NCBI GenBank assembly: GCA_963965975.1
Contig: OZ014416.1
Coordinates: forward strand, 6,448,001-6,512,000
Direction of reading: 5' to 3'
Length of the DNA stretch: 64,000 bases
Origin: Xestospongia bergquistia
Lineage: Eukaryota > Porifera > Demospongiae > Haplosclerida > Petrosiidae
The first letter of the stretch is position 1. Each line of letters opens with the position of its first letter. The position numbers and the translations under genes are program-made. Positions 1 to 13,570 of the stretch are shown in pieces. The notes beneath the pieces are model-generated. The model made no database searches. It saw only the letters and a list, made by a program, of their open reading frames with translations, and was not told the origin of the DNA.

Positions 1-700
1 TCATATTATGGTTCAGCAAATGTAGTAATAATAGATGAAAATATGATGGATATTAGGTAAGTCAATCCAAACCTATATGCAAAATAGTTTGAATAAAACC
101 TTCAATGATAAAAAGCTAGGTTTTGACATACTATAGTATTCTTTTCAAATGTTATTTTTCTTTACTCAAAGAAGACCAATTTTGATATCACTGTATAGCT
201 TAATTAAACCAGTCATATTAACAATAAGAAAATTCTATATCATATTAAAAGATGCAACAAAAAAATAAGAACTTTATTTGTCACACCTACAGGTATTTAT
301 TGTAATATTGGATCATGTGTAGAGTGTTAACTTAAAAATTCCTTGTCACATTGGAATTGATCTATATCTTGTCTTACTAGACAGGTAGTACTACATATAT
401 GTATACATGTAATAGAGACAACAAATAAAATACACAAACTATACACAAAAATAAAATCTACTACATTGTCTGTGATTTTGGTATATACAGACAAACACAC
501 AGTATTGTAATCTACACAATAGTATAATACTGATGATATCACTTCCACAATAATAAAAATATTTTGACATAAACAGTACACATACTAGTTGTAAAACCTC
601 CATGTATATGATGATGTTTTCAAGGATATGTACATTTTAACAAACCACACCTACTGATAACTCCACCTGTCTATGCTTTTAATCTTTTATTAACAAAAGA
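1..700. repeat. duplicated intron segments of the ankyrin gene
   Basis: Positions about 1-580 resemble 6330-6745 (shared 'actggacaggtaatactacatata'-like block and following text). Positions 580-690 resemble 5345-5430 and 2150-2240 ('tttcaaggatatgtac' and neighbours). The matching ankyrin exon itself is not present here. These are parts of tandem units in which an exon and its introns were copied together. No gene seen in 700-1590 apart from this. Confidence 0.45.
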
Positions 701-1591
701 TTTTAATACAAGTCAATATAGACATAAGAGATAATGCAATTGCCATTCCTGCAATTTTGTTTGCATTTTTGTATTGGACTGATATTACCCATCCCTATAT
801 TAATGTCATATTATAGAAAATAGTGTTATTTACTTTTTGGGTTATTTTAAAAAATGTATGTGGAAGTGATTTTGATAATCAATCACAAAAGCTATAACAT
901 GCTAGAAGATAATGAGTTTTACACCAAAATATTTGCATATATTGTCACTGGCTTTTTAGTCATGCAGTCATGATCGTGGATCTTCTTTAAGGTGAACATC
1001 AAAACAGAAAATAGTCAATAATAATTGCTAGTAGTGTGAGGCTAGGCTTCAGTTTAGCTATATATAATACAATGAAATAGAATTTTCGGTTCGCATTCAC
1101 TTCTTTCTTTAATGTTACTTATTCCAAAAAATGGCTTCTTAAGAGTAGTTTTTGATAGTAAACTGCTGAGACCACTATTTTTGTTGATTTCTAAAAGGCA
1201 AACTGTTGTAGTTGAGTATGCTACCACTGTGATTTTGGTGTCAAAACTGTTTATGGTTATTAAATTATCTTGTACTATAAAGCAGCAGAGGCAGAGGCAC
1301 AGACAGAAAGATGAAGGAATTCAACATTGACCAAATGTGTCAATGATCTGTGATTTTTTAGAAACTTTGTCTTAACCAATAACTGAGTCATAGTTAAGGG
1401 ATTTTTATAGAAAAGAGTATTGCATGATTTGAAATTGATCTGTTTTGAGTGATATATTCATTATTTTCTGCCAATAGATTTGAATGGATAATCCAGGCCA
1501 TTCCTACATAAGCACCGCTATCATGTATCTCATAAAATACTGATTTAAATTGTGCAGCATGTAGTTGTCACTACACATATTATACACTGAC

Positions 1592-4500
1592 CTTATCACA
1601 AATATTGGGATCTGCATTGGAGTTTAACAGTAGCTGTACAATATCATAGTGACCCCTTTCCGAAGCTAGATGTAGAGCTGTTTGCTGAAACTAAAAGTAT
1701 ACAAATACTTTTCACTAATCATAATAGAATTAAATATTAATTTACTTAAATCTAAAATATATAGCAATGATAAAATAGACCAAATATTAAATTTTAAACA
1801 AGATTAACATAGTAAAAATTGTGATAAGATAATTTTGATTGTGTTGACATTGTAATTGTTTCTCTACCATAGAAAATTGGAGATTTTAATTAGTTATGAT
1901 AAAATGATATAGAAGTCTTAATGTTAAGTGTTGAAGAAGCTACAAATGTAAGCTCTTTAGCTTGAACAGCTTAACCTGAGCCTTCAGTAGTCACACTATC
2001 TTTAACCACACTTCTAATTAACACCTGATAACTTAATAATAATACATGGGGTACCATCTAACTGTCTTTAAAATGAAAATTGTTTTGTGTGGTCTTATAG
2101 TAACAGTATAAAAGTATAGTGTAATGCTGACAATACTACTCATATATCAGAATGTGCTAACATAAAAATGACTTGACATACTAGTGTTAATACCAAAATT
2201 CTTCCAAGAATGCCTACAATTATAACAAGCCATACCTACTGATATCCTCACAATGGCATCATACTTAAAACTTTTTAAGAAATGATTGAAAGAACAAGGT
2301 TATGTAGAAACCTCTAAAAGCTACACATATAAGATTCTGTAACTATTAAATATTTGATCTATATCTAGTAACATGTAGTAATCTCTACGCATAATATACA
2401 CTGACCTTGTCACAAATATTTTGATCTGCATTGGAGTTTAATAGTATCTGTACAATATCACAGTATCCTTTTTCTGAGGCTAGATGCAGAGGTGTTTTCT
2501 GAACCTGGAGGAAGTACACAAGTATTTATTGTTGATTATAATAGGTTTAAAATTGAAAGAATATATTTATTTATATCCATAATAAAGTGAATAAAATCAT
2601 GAAATCAAGCAATATTTATATATTAAAAATTGTCCTAAGATACCTTTGCTTGTTTTGGTATTGTAATTTTTTCCCTATTTTTAAAAACTTGAGATTTGAA
2701 GTAGTTATGATAAAAGGTCGTATTATTAAGGATTGAAGATACTACATATGTCACCTCTCTAGCTTAATTTGCTTAACATATGCTTGGCTTTTGAATAGTG
2801 ATGCTCAGGCTGATGTGCTGGTTGGAATAGTAGATTAAATTGATTGATTACTAATTGGATCAGAGGTCATTGTATGTAGTAAATTTTATTCAATGCTTTT
2901 AATCCTCATATATATATATATTTAAAATAAAGTACAAAGTGTATATTGACATTGTATAAAGACAAATTTCAAAATAATGTTAATTTTCTAGCATGTAAAT
3001 TGTGCTAGTAAAAAAAAACTACATCCATCATAGATGTATTAATTAATTAATTAATTAATTTAGTTTAAAAGAAGTGATAACTAATACTTTATATTTGAAT
3101 CATAACTACCAGTATTATTAATAGTACATCATATTTATATACCAGATATACTAATTAATTTGTAAAAGTGATAGGAAAGAACTGGACTACAGTACTGTAT
3201 AGTGAGTATTTTGGTGAGACCAATTATTGGCAAATTTGGCAAATTGTGTTCCATTCTTAATATCATCAAATATTTGATTTAGTGGTGTGGTAGTAGGCAG
3301 AAGTTATTTGGCAAATTTAATTTTGCCAAAGTCTATTATTAATTGATTTGACAAAATGTGTGACCGGATATCCAAAAAGGGACCACTCGAGTCATTTCTG
3401 TCATTTTCACATTTTCATACCATTTTAAAGTATAGATAATGCTGAATTGTTTGATACCTTGAATAAATGCATACGTTACTAAAGAAACAAGATATAAAAA
3501 GAAATACAGTGGGTACTACCAAAAATTAATTTTGAGAAAAGTGGAATTTAAAGTTCCACCCCCGCATACTGTACGCTAATATATGAGACCTTCTACGTGC
3601 TAAAGAACATTGGCTTTATAGACGCTCCAAAATGACTGTCAGGTACTATTCTCTTTTTTTGGTTTAACTCAAATTCCCCAAAATATTGAAATCATAACTT
3701 TTTCTGTCCATACTCGATTTTTTTTGACAGAAGTGGTCCCTTTTCGCAAATCAGGTCACATATCTCTCTCCAAATTACTGGTTATATGGCATTACAGTAA
3801 TAGATTAGTGCAAGTGTACAAATATAATCATGGCATTTTGGTAAACTTGAATTTGGGAAAAGATTGTATTAATTGTGCAATGTCAGAAGAATATTGCCAA
3901 ATATCAAATAGGAACATTAATTTTGTTTGTTCAAAGAACTCCTTGTTTGTTAAATATGTGTATGATAACATCAACATAATAAAATGATAGAGTAGTCTTA
4001 TGAAAATAGGAAAAGATAGATTAAACTGTTTTCTAGACGAAACAATGTCTATAAGTGTGTGGGGCTAAATATCTTGAATTCCTGTGATTGATCTCCTTTG
4101 TTATAGAATATAATACTTTTAAAAGTAATATTAACAAACAACAGTAATTTATTATTTTTAAATCAGTTTCTAACCTTATTAAGATAATGGAAATTGACAT
4201 TAGCACCAGATGTAAGTGCTCGAGTTACATTTTCTATATTACCATTTTCAGCTGAAGTCAAAAGTAAGTCATCCTGTTAAAATAAATAATATATTATAAC
4301 TGTGACATGTACCCACATATAATTAGGTCATGTTTTTAATGTATCAAGATGTATAAGATCAGTATGTCCATACATATTAATTATATATATAATATATTAC
4401 TTACATATCTAAGTTGGTCCATATCTCTTGCTCCAAAAGAACATAAAAGATTAATAATGTCATGTTTACCCTTCAAGTATGCTAGATAAAGTGGACTATG

Positions 4501-7500
4501 TCCCCACTACAAAATGAAATAAATTGTTTAATAACAACAATAAATTAAAACTGTTAAAGTGGACACATCCATGGTCCAAACACTCTTAGTACTGATTAGG
4601 TTTATTTCATGTGGAACATATTAATGTTTTCAATGTCAAACTTTTCAAGAGGTGACAAATCTTGTATAAAAACACATATCATAAATTTTTGATCCACAAA
4701 ATCAATATAGCGGAAATATGAAATTTTAAGCCATTACAATAAAGCATGGAGCTCCAACATTTTACATGCAATATAGTCACATGTATCATAAATTAGACTG
4801 CTGTTATTCATGTCCAAGAGTCGATTACACATTAGATTAAGGATAAATGATAACATATGGCTTCCTTTACTACAGCTGAATATAACAGACATAGGCTAGA
4901 CTGCTGAAGCTCAAAATATATAATATAGAAGAGAAAGAGATAATTCAATGTTACCTCATTTCCTGTAATAAGAAAATATGGTAAGCAAACAGAGATACAT
5001 GAATTAGTAAATATTTAGTGATAGGAAAAACAGGGACTATACAGCATTGTATTAGTACAGTTATTACTGTAATATATTAGTGTAACACTTGCTCTAAAAC
5101 AAAAGATGAATAATACTTTATATTTCAAAAATGACTAGTAGTAGGAATACCAATAGACACACTATCTTTTTAACTACATATCTTGGCAACACACAGAAAA
5201 CTTCATGCACTTCTAGTGTATGGTACACCCTTGCAATTGCCTCAAAATGAAAATGGGAGTGTGTCACTATTTGGTTTTTGGGATGGGAGTTAGCAACAGT
5301 TAAAAGTATAGTGTAAAGCTGATGATAGCATTTATATAATCATTAGAACATAGTGGTACCTCTGTGAATATGAAGATCTTTTCAAGGATATGTACTATTA
5401 TAACAGGCTACACATACTTATAGCTACCACTGGCTATACTTAATATAGCCAGTGGTAGCTATACTTAATACTCTAATAACAAATGAGTAGTCATTAATGG
5501 CTCTAATATGATACCAATAACATTTTGTATCTATAAATACTGATTTAAATCTAGTAACATGTAGTAATCTCTATACACAACATACACTGGCCATGTCACA
5601 TATAGTGGAACCTTTGTTAGATTATAACAGTAGCTATATAGTATCACAATATTACAATACATATCTGTGATAAAATTGACCACATATTAAATTATAAAAA
5701 GGTTAAAATTGTGAAATTTGTCTTAAGATACTTTTGTCTTAAGATACTTTTGGTTGTACTGGTATCAGGAGTTTGAAGATGCTACATATCGAAATCAGGA
5801 GTTTGAAGATGCTACATATGTAAATTGAAATTACCAACACCTTGCCTTTGTTACCTCATTCCCTCTAATAATAAATGTGGCAAGTAGTAAAACCAAACAA
5901 GAAGCAGTAATCAAACCACTGGTACAATTAATGAATAATACTTGTTATGTCCTTTAAGTTATAACAAATATTATACTTTTTATTAAGATACTCAGATGAT
6001 AACAATACTCAACAATACTACAAAAATCAGAAAAGTCAAAACTATTTATACAGTACTGTAATTAGATTCATATTTACAAAATAATCAATAAGGTGATAAT
6101 AGTCCAATTAGTTGAACATAACAATACTGTCTTGATTTACATCAGTGAAAATGAAGAAATTATCATCATCATTTCATAAAACAATATGGTGTTCTCCATA
6201 AAGACAACTACCAAACTATTAATTATTCTTAAAAGTGGTACAGTCAAAACGATTTTAACACTATATAAACCAAGGTAGTATACTTGTCTTGATAATGATT
6301 ACACCCAACATTTCCTGTTACAAATTTTTTCATGTATTCTCATATATTATTAAGAGAAAAACATGATAGATATTTCGTAAGACAATTGAAAGATTTATGC
6401 AAATAAGTTTGGAAAACTGTTTCAACATTGAAAAGTGTTGATATGACCATCAAACTATATTTAAATGTTAGCATTGCTTAAATAAGAATAGTTATGGTAT
6501 CAATGGGTAGCTTAAAGTTTGCTTTTCAGGTCATATTAAATATTAGTCACATATGATGAGAAATTAAAATATGCACCTTTGTCTCATACATTTAGATTTC
6601 ATTAAAAATTGTATAAAGTGAAAAGGATGCACATGTTACATAATATTAATCTATATCCAGTCCTACTGGACAGGTAATACTACATATATTGTCATGTAGT
6701 AGAGACAACAAAAAATATACAAAGTATATTCAATGCACACTGACCTTGTTGTAAATGTTAGGATCTGCATTTGATTTTAAGAGTAAGTCGACTGTCTCAG
6801 TATAGCCCCAAAATGAAGCATACTGCAAAGCTGTATTCAGATCCTGATTATAATATAACAACAAAGAATGGAAATAAATATATGACTACTACTATTTTAA
6901 AACAGTGATGAAACTATACATTACATTGTGGATTCACATGCACTGTGTCTTTGAGTAGCACATTCTGATTTTCAATTACTCGCATCTACACACAAACTAT
7001 TTCAATGCCATAGTGTTTTCCTGCTTTAAAATGTCATGAAATATAAAATATATCTCCTTAGCTTTTGAGTATTTTATGACAATCAAGAAATTTTACTGTC
7101 AAAAGCTCTAAGTCTTATATATCTATCTGTCTTCTCATGAAAATATTATATTGTTTATAAATATAGTTATAATTGTGAAATTAATGAGCAATCCTTTGCT
7201 ACAAAAGAATCATTTACTATAATGAGGTATAGCTTACATCTGTTTGTTTTGCATTGATATTAGCATTCTTGTGTATAGCTTCTTCCACTTTATCTACTTG
7301 TCCATTTAAGGCAGCTATGAACATAATTTCATTCTAATAAATCATAACAGATAAATAGAGATAATACACATCATAATAACTACAACAGTATATACAAGTG
7401 TTGAGTTTAAATATTAATCTACATCTACATTAAATGACGAAGCTACAGTTTCTCCATCTAAATCAATATCTTACTGTTATATAAGCAGCTCCTAGTATTG

Positions 7501-9139
7501 ACATGGCTCAATTTAGTCTTCTAACCAAATATAAGATAACAAAGCATGCTTACCAGTTACTCCAGTATAACATTAAGGCTAGTAGCATTACTGGTTATAA
7601 TTCTAACACTTTTAAAAAAATAAATTAGGCATGACTGGTGTGTAATACAATAGTGTAGTCAAACAGTTGACATTGCTTTGCAAATAAATATGAAGTCAAT
7701 TGTTAACACTGTAATACCTTAGTGTTATATGACATGCTTTAATCTAACACTTTAATGATAGTTACAACCTATAGAAACCAATGTTTAAAGAAACTTAACG
7801 TCGAGAAAAATAGAATATAGGAATGCAACAATTATATTAGTAAATGTCATAATATTTATCCATTATATGTATAAGTGTTGAAATAGGACACTTTTTAATA
7901 TAAGTATGTACATGTATATAACACCAATGTAACAATCAAATAATTAAGAGCTATTCTAAACATTCACCTCAACTACATACATCTTGTGTACTTACATAAT
8001 CTGGAGTAGCACCTGTATTTTCTAAGAGTTGTACTATTGTGTTATGATCAATGACATAAGCTGCAGTATGAAGGTTCTTTTGTACTTGAAAATAATTCTA
8101 TTTAATGAACAAAGACATTTTAATATATGAAATAAAGTCCAATTACATATCTATATATACACAATAGAAGCTATTACTTTATATTGACATGTATATATCA
8201 TTAATTAAGACATTATTATCACACAATATAATGGATTTCATTCAATTAAATTATAAGGCAATATTAAAAATACTACATGTAAAGATATTTTATGTTATTA
8301 ATTGTGGATACTAGCTCAGTAACTTAAACAAATAGAATAATAATTAATAAATTGTGTAACTGTTGAATTTTCAATCAATGTTTAGTGTGGAAAAAACAAA
8401 TTAATACTCATTAGATCTATACATAATTATTTTGAATCAATTGTTAGGTTAGTAAATGCAAATAATAACACTAGGTTAATGGCAAGTTAATAGGATCTTA
8501 CCACATAATGACATTGTTTGAAGTTTGCTCCTTTCTGAAAGATATGCTTTGCTTTCTGTAAATATCCCAATTTAGTAGAGTCACAAAGCTCTCTGTCCTA
8601 TATAATAGAAAACTAAATCATTACACTTTAAAACAGGAAATCATACACAATTACATGTTTTTTATGAGACTATATATCACTTGGTGAAGAATGTGAGTTA
8701 TGAAAAAGCTGTGTAGCTTGTTCCCATGTACTCTTTCCTATCATAATAGAACCATTACAATCACTCCACACAATATTGTGCCAGTATGTAAAAAGAACAA
8801 GAGGATGAACTATTCAACTTTTTAGCTAGTTTCCAGTTCTCCATTATATTAATACTTTATAACATTCTTGAAGAACTTACTAGCTATAAAATTATCAATA
8901 ATGGTAAGTAGCTGCTGAAATAAACCTAAGACGGAACTTTAACAGTTATTTGACAATGTAGTGTAATAGATTGAATGTGACAGACATTTTCCTGTGTCTA
9001 TCTCTACATATTGAGTGCTACCATACATAATAATATATGTAATATTTTCATATTTACTATAACACATGTAGTATACTGTAATATTTATTAATAAACTTAC
9101 AATTCTCTTTTGCTTTCTCTCTGAAAGTTTAACTGCCAT
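1592..9139 (-). CDS. ankyrin-repeat protein, N-terminal part, multi-exon
   Basis: Nine exons can be joined on the minus strand: 9101-9139 (start, MAVKLSERKQKRI), 8502-8597, 7996-8097, 7238-7333, 6745-6843, 4405-4506, 4175-4273, 2406-2504 and 1592-1690. Every junction is GT/AG and every exon is a multiple of three (39, 96, 102, 96, 99, 102, 99, 99, 99 nt), so all introns are phase 0. Each exon after the first encodes one 32-34 residue ankyrin repeat; the last two are clearest (TALHLASERGHYDIVQLLL and TPLHLASEKGYCDIVQILL). Ankyrin stacks bind other proteins and give no specific ligand here. No stop ends the chain, so the gene must continue left of the window. By analogy with the gene at 52256, which opens with the end of an ankyrin repeat in phase 0, it may lead into a Roc-COR-DEATH-CARD part (inference). 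Start chosen because the 13-codon exon is duplicated with its ATG at 48002. Confidence 0.82.
3030..3062. repeat. (ATTA)n microsatellite
   Basis: Simple tandem ATTA units inside an ankyrin-gene intron. Confidence 0.8.
3359..3760. mobile_element. foldback MITE, about 400 bp
   Basis: Both ends carry an inverted repeat of about 28 bp: TGTGACC..GAT..AAAAAGGGACCAC on the left, and on the right GTGGTCCCTTTTCGCAAATC followed by AGGTCACA. The interior has no coding sequence. The same end motif (GTGGTCCC..TTTCACAAATCAGGTCACA) recurs at 36530-36560, 36957-36990, 43713-43740 and 58135-58170, so this is a dispersed family. It sits in an intron of the ankyrin gene. Target duplication not resolved. Confidence 0.6.
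5419..5463. repeat. perfect short hairpin
   Basis: A 20-bp arm (tatagctaccactggctata) is followed by the 5-nt loop cttaa and its exact reverse complement. It lies in the long intron between ankyrin exons 6745 and 4506. Confidence 0.85.
5570..5660 (-). pseudogene. decayed ankyrin exon copy
   Basis: This stretch aligns by eye with the ankyrin exons at 1592-1690 and 2406-2504 and with their shared downstream intron (the block around 'catgtagtaatctctatacac'). The reading frame and splice sites are lost. It looks like a dead member of the exon-duplication series of the surrounding ankyrin gene. Confidence 0.5.
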
Positions 9140-9199
9140 TGCCTGGAGAAGTTTGGTACTAATAATTTAATATCTAATAAGACATTAGATATAAATGAG

Positions 9200-9640
9200 C
9201 ATATATGAGTTTTGTACTATAGAACAAAATGTCTTATATACATTTCCTAATTATATTTTTTGACATGCGTGCCATTTCTAGGCTTTTTTTGTTACTTAAT
9301 AAAACGCAGAGCGCGAGCTGTCTCTTAGAATCGGTCGTCAGCGAGCTGTTTCTTGTTAGGTTGGGTCCCTTACTTTGTATATTGCAGTTCTTATTTAGGG
9401 AAATCGAGAACGGGCATTCAAACTCCGTATAACCCCGTTTAATTGAAATTGGAAATAGGAATTGGAATGTCCGTCTGAGGCTTCCGTAGGAATGTATGTG
9501 TTGCTAATTTTCAAATATTTGTAATTCTTGTCTGTATTTCCTTGTGAAGTTATTTTTTTTTGACAAAAATAATGATTTGTAGGTAATCCATACCAGCTAC
9601 AGACTTTATTGACTTAGGTAGTTAGAAGGTTGAAGTAAGG
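9200..9640. promoter_or_regulatory. upstream region of the ankyrin gene with a repeat end
   Basis: The stretch immediately upstream of the ankyrin first exon is locally richer in G+C ('gcagagcgcgagctgtctc'). It also holds a block around 9450-9490 (ggaatgtccgtctgaggctt, then ccgtagg) related to the ends of the foldback element at 49107-49659. It probably includes the promoter, but no TATA or initiator can be assigned with certainty. Confidence 0.3.
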
Positions 9641-9823
9641 TTGACATCATGAACCCTTTGTAGGTTAAAATATATCAATGCTTTATGTCTGATATTAGCA
9701 AACAATGAGGGATCTCATTGAATCAGCTGTGAATTGAGATAACCAGTACAACCATTCTAGAAAATTACTACTCACATATGGATCCTCAACCTTTTAAAAT
9801 AGCAAGCAAAAGACTATCTTTAA

Positions 9824-11066
9824 GGTAAAAATATCTGAAATTTTTTTTCAGCTTTTTTTGATGGAATCATGTAAAGATACTTGTTCTAATAATTGATCAT
9901 GCTTTAAAAAATTTATTAAACCCTAGTACTTTGCAGAAATGTAGTTTGATTCCTTAATATCTGCAATGTTTGGAGACGTCAAATAATAATATTAAAGAAC
10001 CTAGAGAGCTGAAACTTTTGAAAATTAAAGTTGAAGTCAATTACTACAATTTTACGGATGGATTTATTTCTATAATAATATTTGACATTTTTACAAAGCT
10101 ATAAACCTTCCCTACTTTAATCACTATTATTATTACATGTTATACAAATCGTACAAAGAAATGCATCCGTAAAAGTACTAAAAATTGATCATTTTCGTTC
10201 TTGAACTTGTCAGCAGGTTGTTACATTATCCATAAAATCAAAAATCACAACAACAGTATCTAACAGTGCAAAAGTCGCCATCTTGATAATGAATAATCGA
10301 TTTTTATTAATTAAAGCCAATGAATACACTTAGTGTCAGGTTATTGATAAGTGACTTTCGCGGGGTTAAAATAGTTAAATAAAATGTATTAATTATTATT
10401 ACTATTATTATTATTATTATTATTGTTCGTAGTCTTATGTGCCTTCATCTCAAAGCAGACCATGCTTTAATAACAGTAATAACAACAATAATAAAAATAG
10501 TAATAATATATTTAACTATTTTAACCCCGCGAAAGTCACTTATCAATAACCTGACACTAAGTGTATTCATTGGCTTTAATTAATAAAAATCGATTATTCA
10601 TTATCAAGATGGCGACTTTTGCACTGTTAGATACTGTTGTTGTGATTTTTGATTCTATGGATAATGTAACAACCTGCCGACAAGTTCAAGAACGAAAATG
10701 ATCAATTTTTAGTACTTTTACGGATGCATTTCTTTGTACGATTTGTATAACATGTAATAATAATAGTGATTAAAGTAGGGAAGGTTTATAGGTTTGTAAA
10801 AATGTCAAATATCATTGTAGAAATAAATCCATCCGTATAATTGTAGTAATTGACTTCAACTTTAATTTTCAAAAGTTTCAGCTCTCTAGGTTCTTTAATA
10901 TTATTATTTGACGTCTCCAAACATTGCAGATATTAAGGAATCAAACTACATTTCTGCAAAGTACTAGGGTTTAAAAAGTTTTTTAAAGCATGATCAATTA
11001 TTAGAACAAGTATCTTTACATGATTCCATCAAAAAAAGCTGAAAAAAATTTTCAGATATTTTTACC
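9824..11066. mobile_element. 1.24-kb foldback element with TTAA flanks
   Basis: Two arms of about 560 bp (9824-10381 and 10509-11066) are reverse complements with only about ten differences noticed by eye. They are separated by about 130 bp of (ATT)n/(AAT)n sequence that can itself pair. The ends are GGTAAAAATATCTGAAA and its complement, flanked by TTAA at 9820-9823 and 11067-11070. TTAA target duplication is the hallmark of piggyBac-type insertion, although the ends do not begin with the usual CCC. No transposase is present. Each arm carries AAGATGGCGAC-type sequence, which resembles a YY1 core. Transcripts would form a very long hairpin. Confidence 0.85.
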
Positions 11067-11089
11067 TTAAGAAACAATCTGTGATGAAA

Positions 11090-11960
11090 TTAATCCCGAG
11101 AAAGAAGTTTGAAAAGACAGGAGAGAATCACGAACAATGTTTGTGACTGAACTATCTGCATTGATCGCTACTTCACTTATGCATGCTGTGGAAGTTGAAA
11201 ACGTTTAAAAAGAGAAAGAAGATTCCACTTGGCTTATCTCTCTACCAATTACTGAATGTAGCTTTGTGCCACACAGAGGAGCCTTTAAGGATGTTCTCTG
11301 CTTGTTATATGGATGGAAATCTGATCTTCTTAACAAATTTATCTACAATAAACAATTTGCCGTCAATCATGCATTGAGTTTCTCTTTTTTTGGAGAAGCC
11401 ATTCTATCTGGCACAATGAGGTCAGGAACATCGCGACCAACCAACTAAGTGACATATATCACTACATTCGAATTGAGCCTCAGCTACAATCAATGGTGAA
11501 TCCTTGGCCTTGAAGGATTGCAGAGAAGTGGAGCCTCGATGAGACATAAAAGCTCAAAGATTTCTGTGAATAATAGACAAATTGCATTTTTTGATATAAG
11601 AATATTTATTCATTTCACACAAACCTATCAAAGACTTCCCACTGAAACCAATAACAGAAGAAATGAATAGGACAATCGGAGAGCCAATAATCTTAGAGTA
11701 GGAAATAGAACATGATTGTTTCATGTCACTTGCTTTCACATATCCAGGTGGTATAGGACAGTCAGTAAAGGTTATGTACAAACTACTGGCTATATATGAT
11801 TGTTCTTAAAGATGACAATCAAGACATGCAGTCAAACTATAGACTGGCTAAGATGTTGTATAAGTTTTTTCTCTGCTCTAATCAAACATGAAGTGCCTCC
11901 ATGAATTACAATCTACCTTCAGATGTCCAGCACATCCAGAGAACAGAAAAGTCTCAAGTG
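11090..11960 (+). pseudogene. decayed retroelement ORF, C-terminal region
   Basis: Translated pieces in shifting frames resemble the 3' end of invertebrate reverse-transcriptase ORFs. At 11266-11448 'FKDVLCLLYGWKSDLL' is followed by 'FAVNHALSFSFFGEA', where intact copies normally have a C-x-x-C...H...C cluster; here the cysteines are lost. Then come 'LSDIYHYIRIEPQLQS' (about 11450), 'FFDIRIF..F' (about 11590), and near 11850 'TIDWLRCCISF'. Several stops and frameshifts separate the blocks, so it is not functional. Family assignment is from remembered protein patterns. It abuts the foldback element at 9824-11066. Confidence 0.6.
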
Positions 11961-13127
11961 CCCTTTGTGAGGGCAGAATGGGCACTCATTGATAATCATC
12001 ACTTGTAAACACTTTTTTCAGATTATGTATCACAAATTATCGCTTATCATGTGTGTCCTATCATCATTGGTCATGCTATGAATCATATTGTAAATTTATT
12101 ATGAATATGATCTTGTGGGCGCGAATGCGTCGGTAAGCTTATGAATCTTAAAATAAGGTAAACAAAGGGTTAAACACTACACGCCCACACATTTTATTTG
12201 ACATAAATACTAATATCGAAAAAAATTAGAGTAATTCTGGGTGGCATGATGAAGAACTTGCTGTGATTGGTGAGAGCTATTGTCGTCTGCTTTTTTTTTT
12301 ACTTTTTACATTATATTTTCAATTATTCAACGACGTTAGCCATACACTAAAGGTACGTTCAGATGTAGAGTTTAGGGAAGAGTTTCTATTGTTTTCTTTG
12401 TTAATTTACCATCTACCTAAGGCGAAAGAAAGTTGCCCATGTCGGCTACGTAGACGTAACTATTTGTAATTTAAATTAAATTATCAAACTTATTTTATTA
12501 TATATTAACATACGCTTCAATTTACTGCAGAAACGTCAGATGACACAAGACTATGTATAGCTCGTATAGTCGTACTGCAGGTTAGTGAGACAGTCAAAAT
12601 TATGGTGAGCCGTTAGTAACCCATCTTGTTTGGTATAATATAGATCTATAAGCAGATCTCCAGAAACGCCAGGCGACACGATTGCCCGTTGTACGGAAGA
12701 TTATAACGACAGTTAAGCTGTATTGCGTGCCATAACATAGAGCTGACAGAAGGATGGAAGCTCAACACCTTAGGTACGTATTATAAAGCTAGAATGTCAC
12801 AGTTTGATTTGTTAATGTGATAGTTTGCATACGGCGGGCATGGACTAGACAGCATATAAAGTTTCATAACCCCACCCCTAAATATTTCTAAAATGTAGGT
12901 TAATTACACACTCGTAGAATGATGTCACTAACGAAGCATAGTACACTTTAATATTGATCTCTAATTCACTAACTAGAATAAAACAAAAGCTCTCGAAAAG
13001 CAAACAAATTTATGGCCCGCTCAAACAATTTAGAGTTTACAGTTTTATAGTTTAGGAGATTATAAGGATACAAATTATCATGGCAAGTGTAATTTACTTA
13101 CAGAAGCTGCAACTATATAGCATCCAA
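11961..13127. other. no gene recognised
   Basis: No convincing exon chain is seen. A possible first exon, ATGGAAGCTCAACACCTTAG followed by GTACGT near 12753-12775, has no partner exon that I could identify. Confidence 0.4.
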
Positions 13128-13570
13128 TGCTAGGGCTAGTCTAGCGAGGCCAGACCCTTTGCTTAGAGAGGAAAGGTCTGGTCTACCAAGCATAGTACAG
13201 TTGTCAAAAAGGAATTTTATTAACTGTGTAATATTATATAACCGTGATTTGTAATTATTACGTGTTAATTAACCCCACAAAGATGACAATTTCGATCATC
13301 ATAGTAGCAAACTACTCACTGCCTTAAGAGATTAATAATTTAACACTGAATATGATAGTGATAAGTTATGAAAAGATCTAAGAACAAAGAACGGGAAGTT
13401 TCAGGTCTAGAAGAAAGTATTCGTTTAACACGTAACGTTATTTGCTCAGCTACCTGTTGACCAAACAGTGGTTTCCCCAGGAATGCTGGTAAAGGAGACA
13501 ACTGCACTATGCGAGGTAGAGCAGACTCTTCCTCTCTAAGCAAAGGACCTCGCTAGACTGTGCTATGACT
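13128..13570. mobile_element. foldback MITE, about 430 bp
   Basis: The left end (ctagcgaggccagacccttt, then gcttagagaggaaaggtctg, then ctaccaagcatagtacagtt) is inverted at 13480-13560 with a few changes, giving terminal inverted repeats of about 75-90 bp. The interior is AT-rich and without coding potential, so it is a non-autonomous DNA element. A 67-codon open frame on the minus strand lies inside the repeat and is not taken as a gene. Confidence 0.7.

Noticed and set aside
1112-1330. 72-codon plus-strand frame
   Set aside because: No domain or splice context and no similarity elsewhere in the window; chance cannot be excluded.
8939-9139. A 66-codon protein starting MAVKLSERK
   Set aside because: Only the first 13 codons are exon; the rest reads through the intron after a good GTAAG donor.
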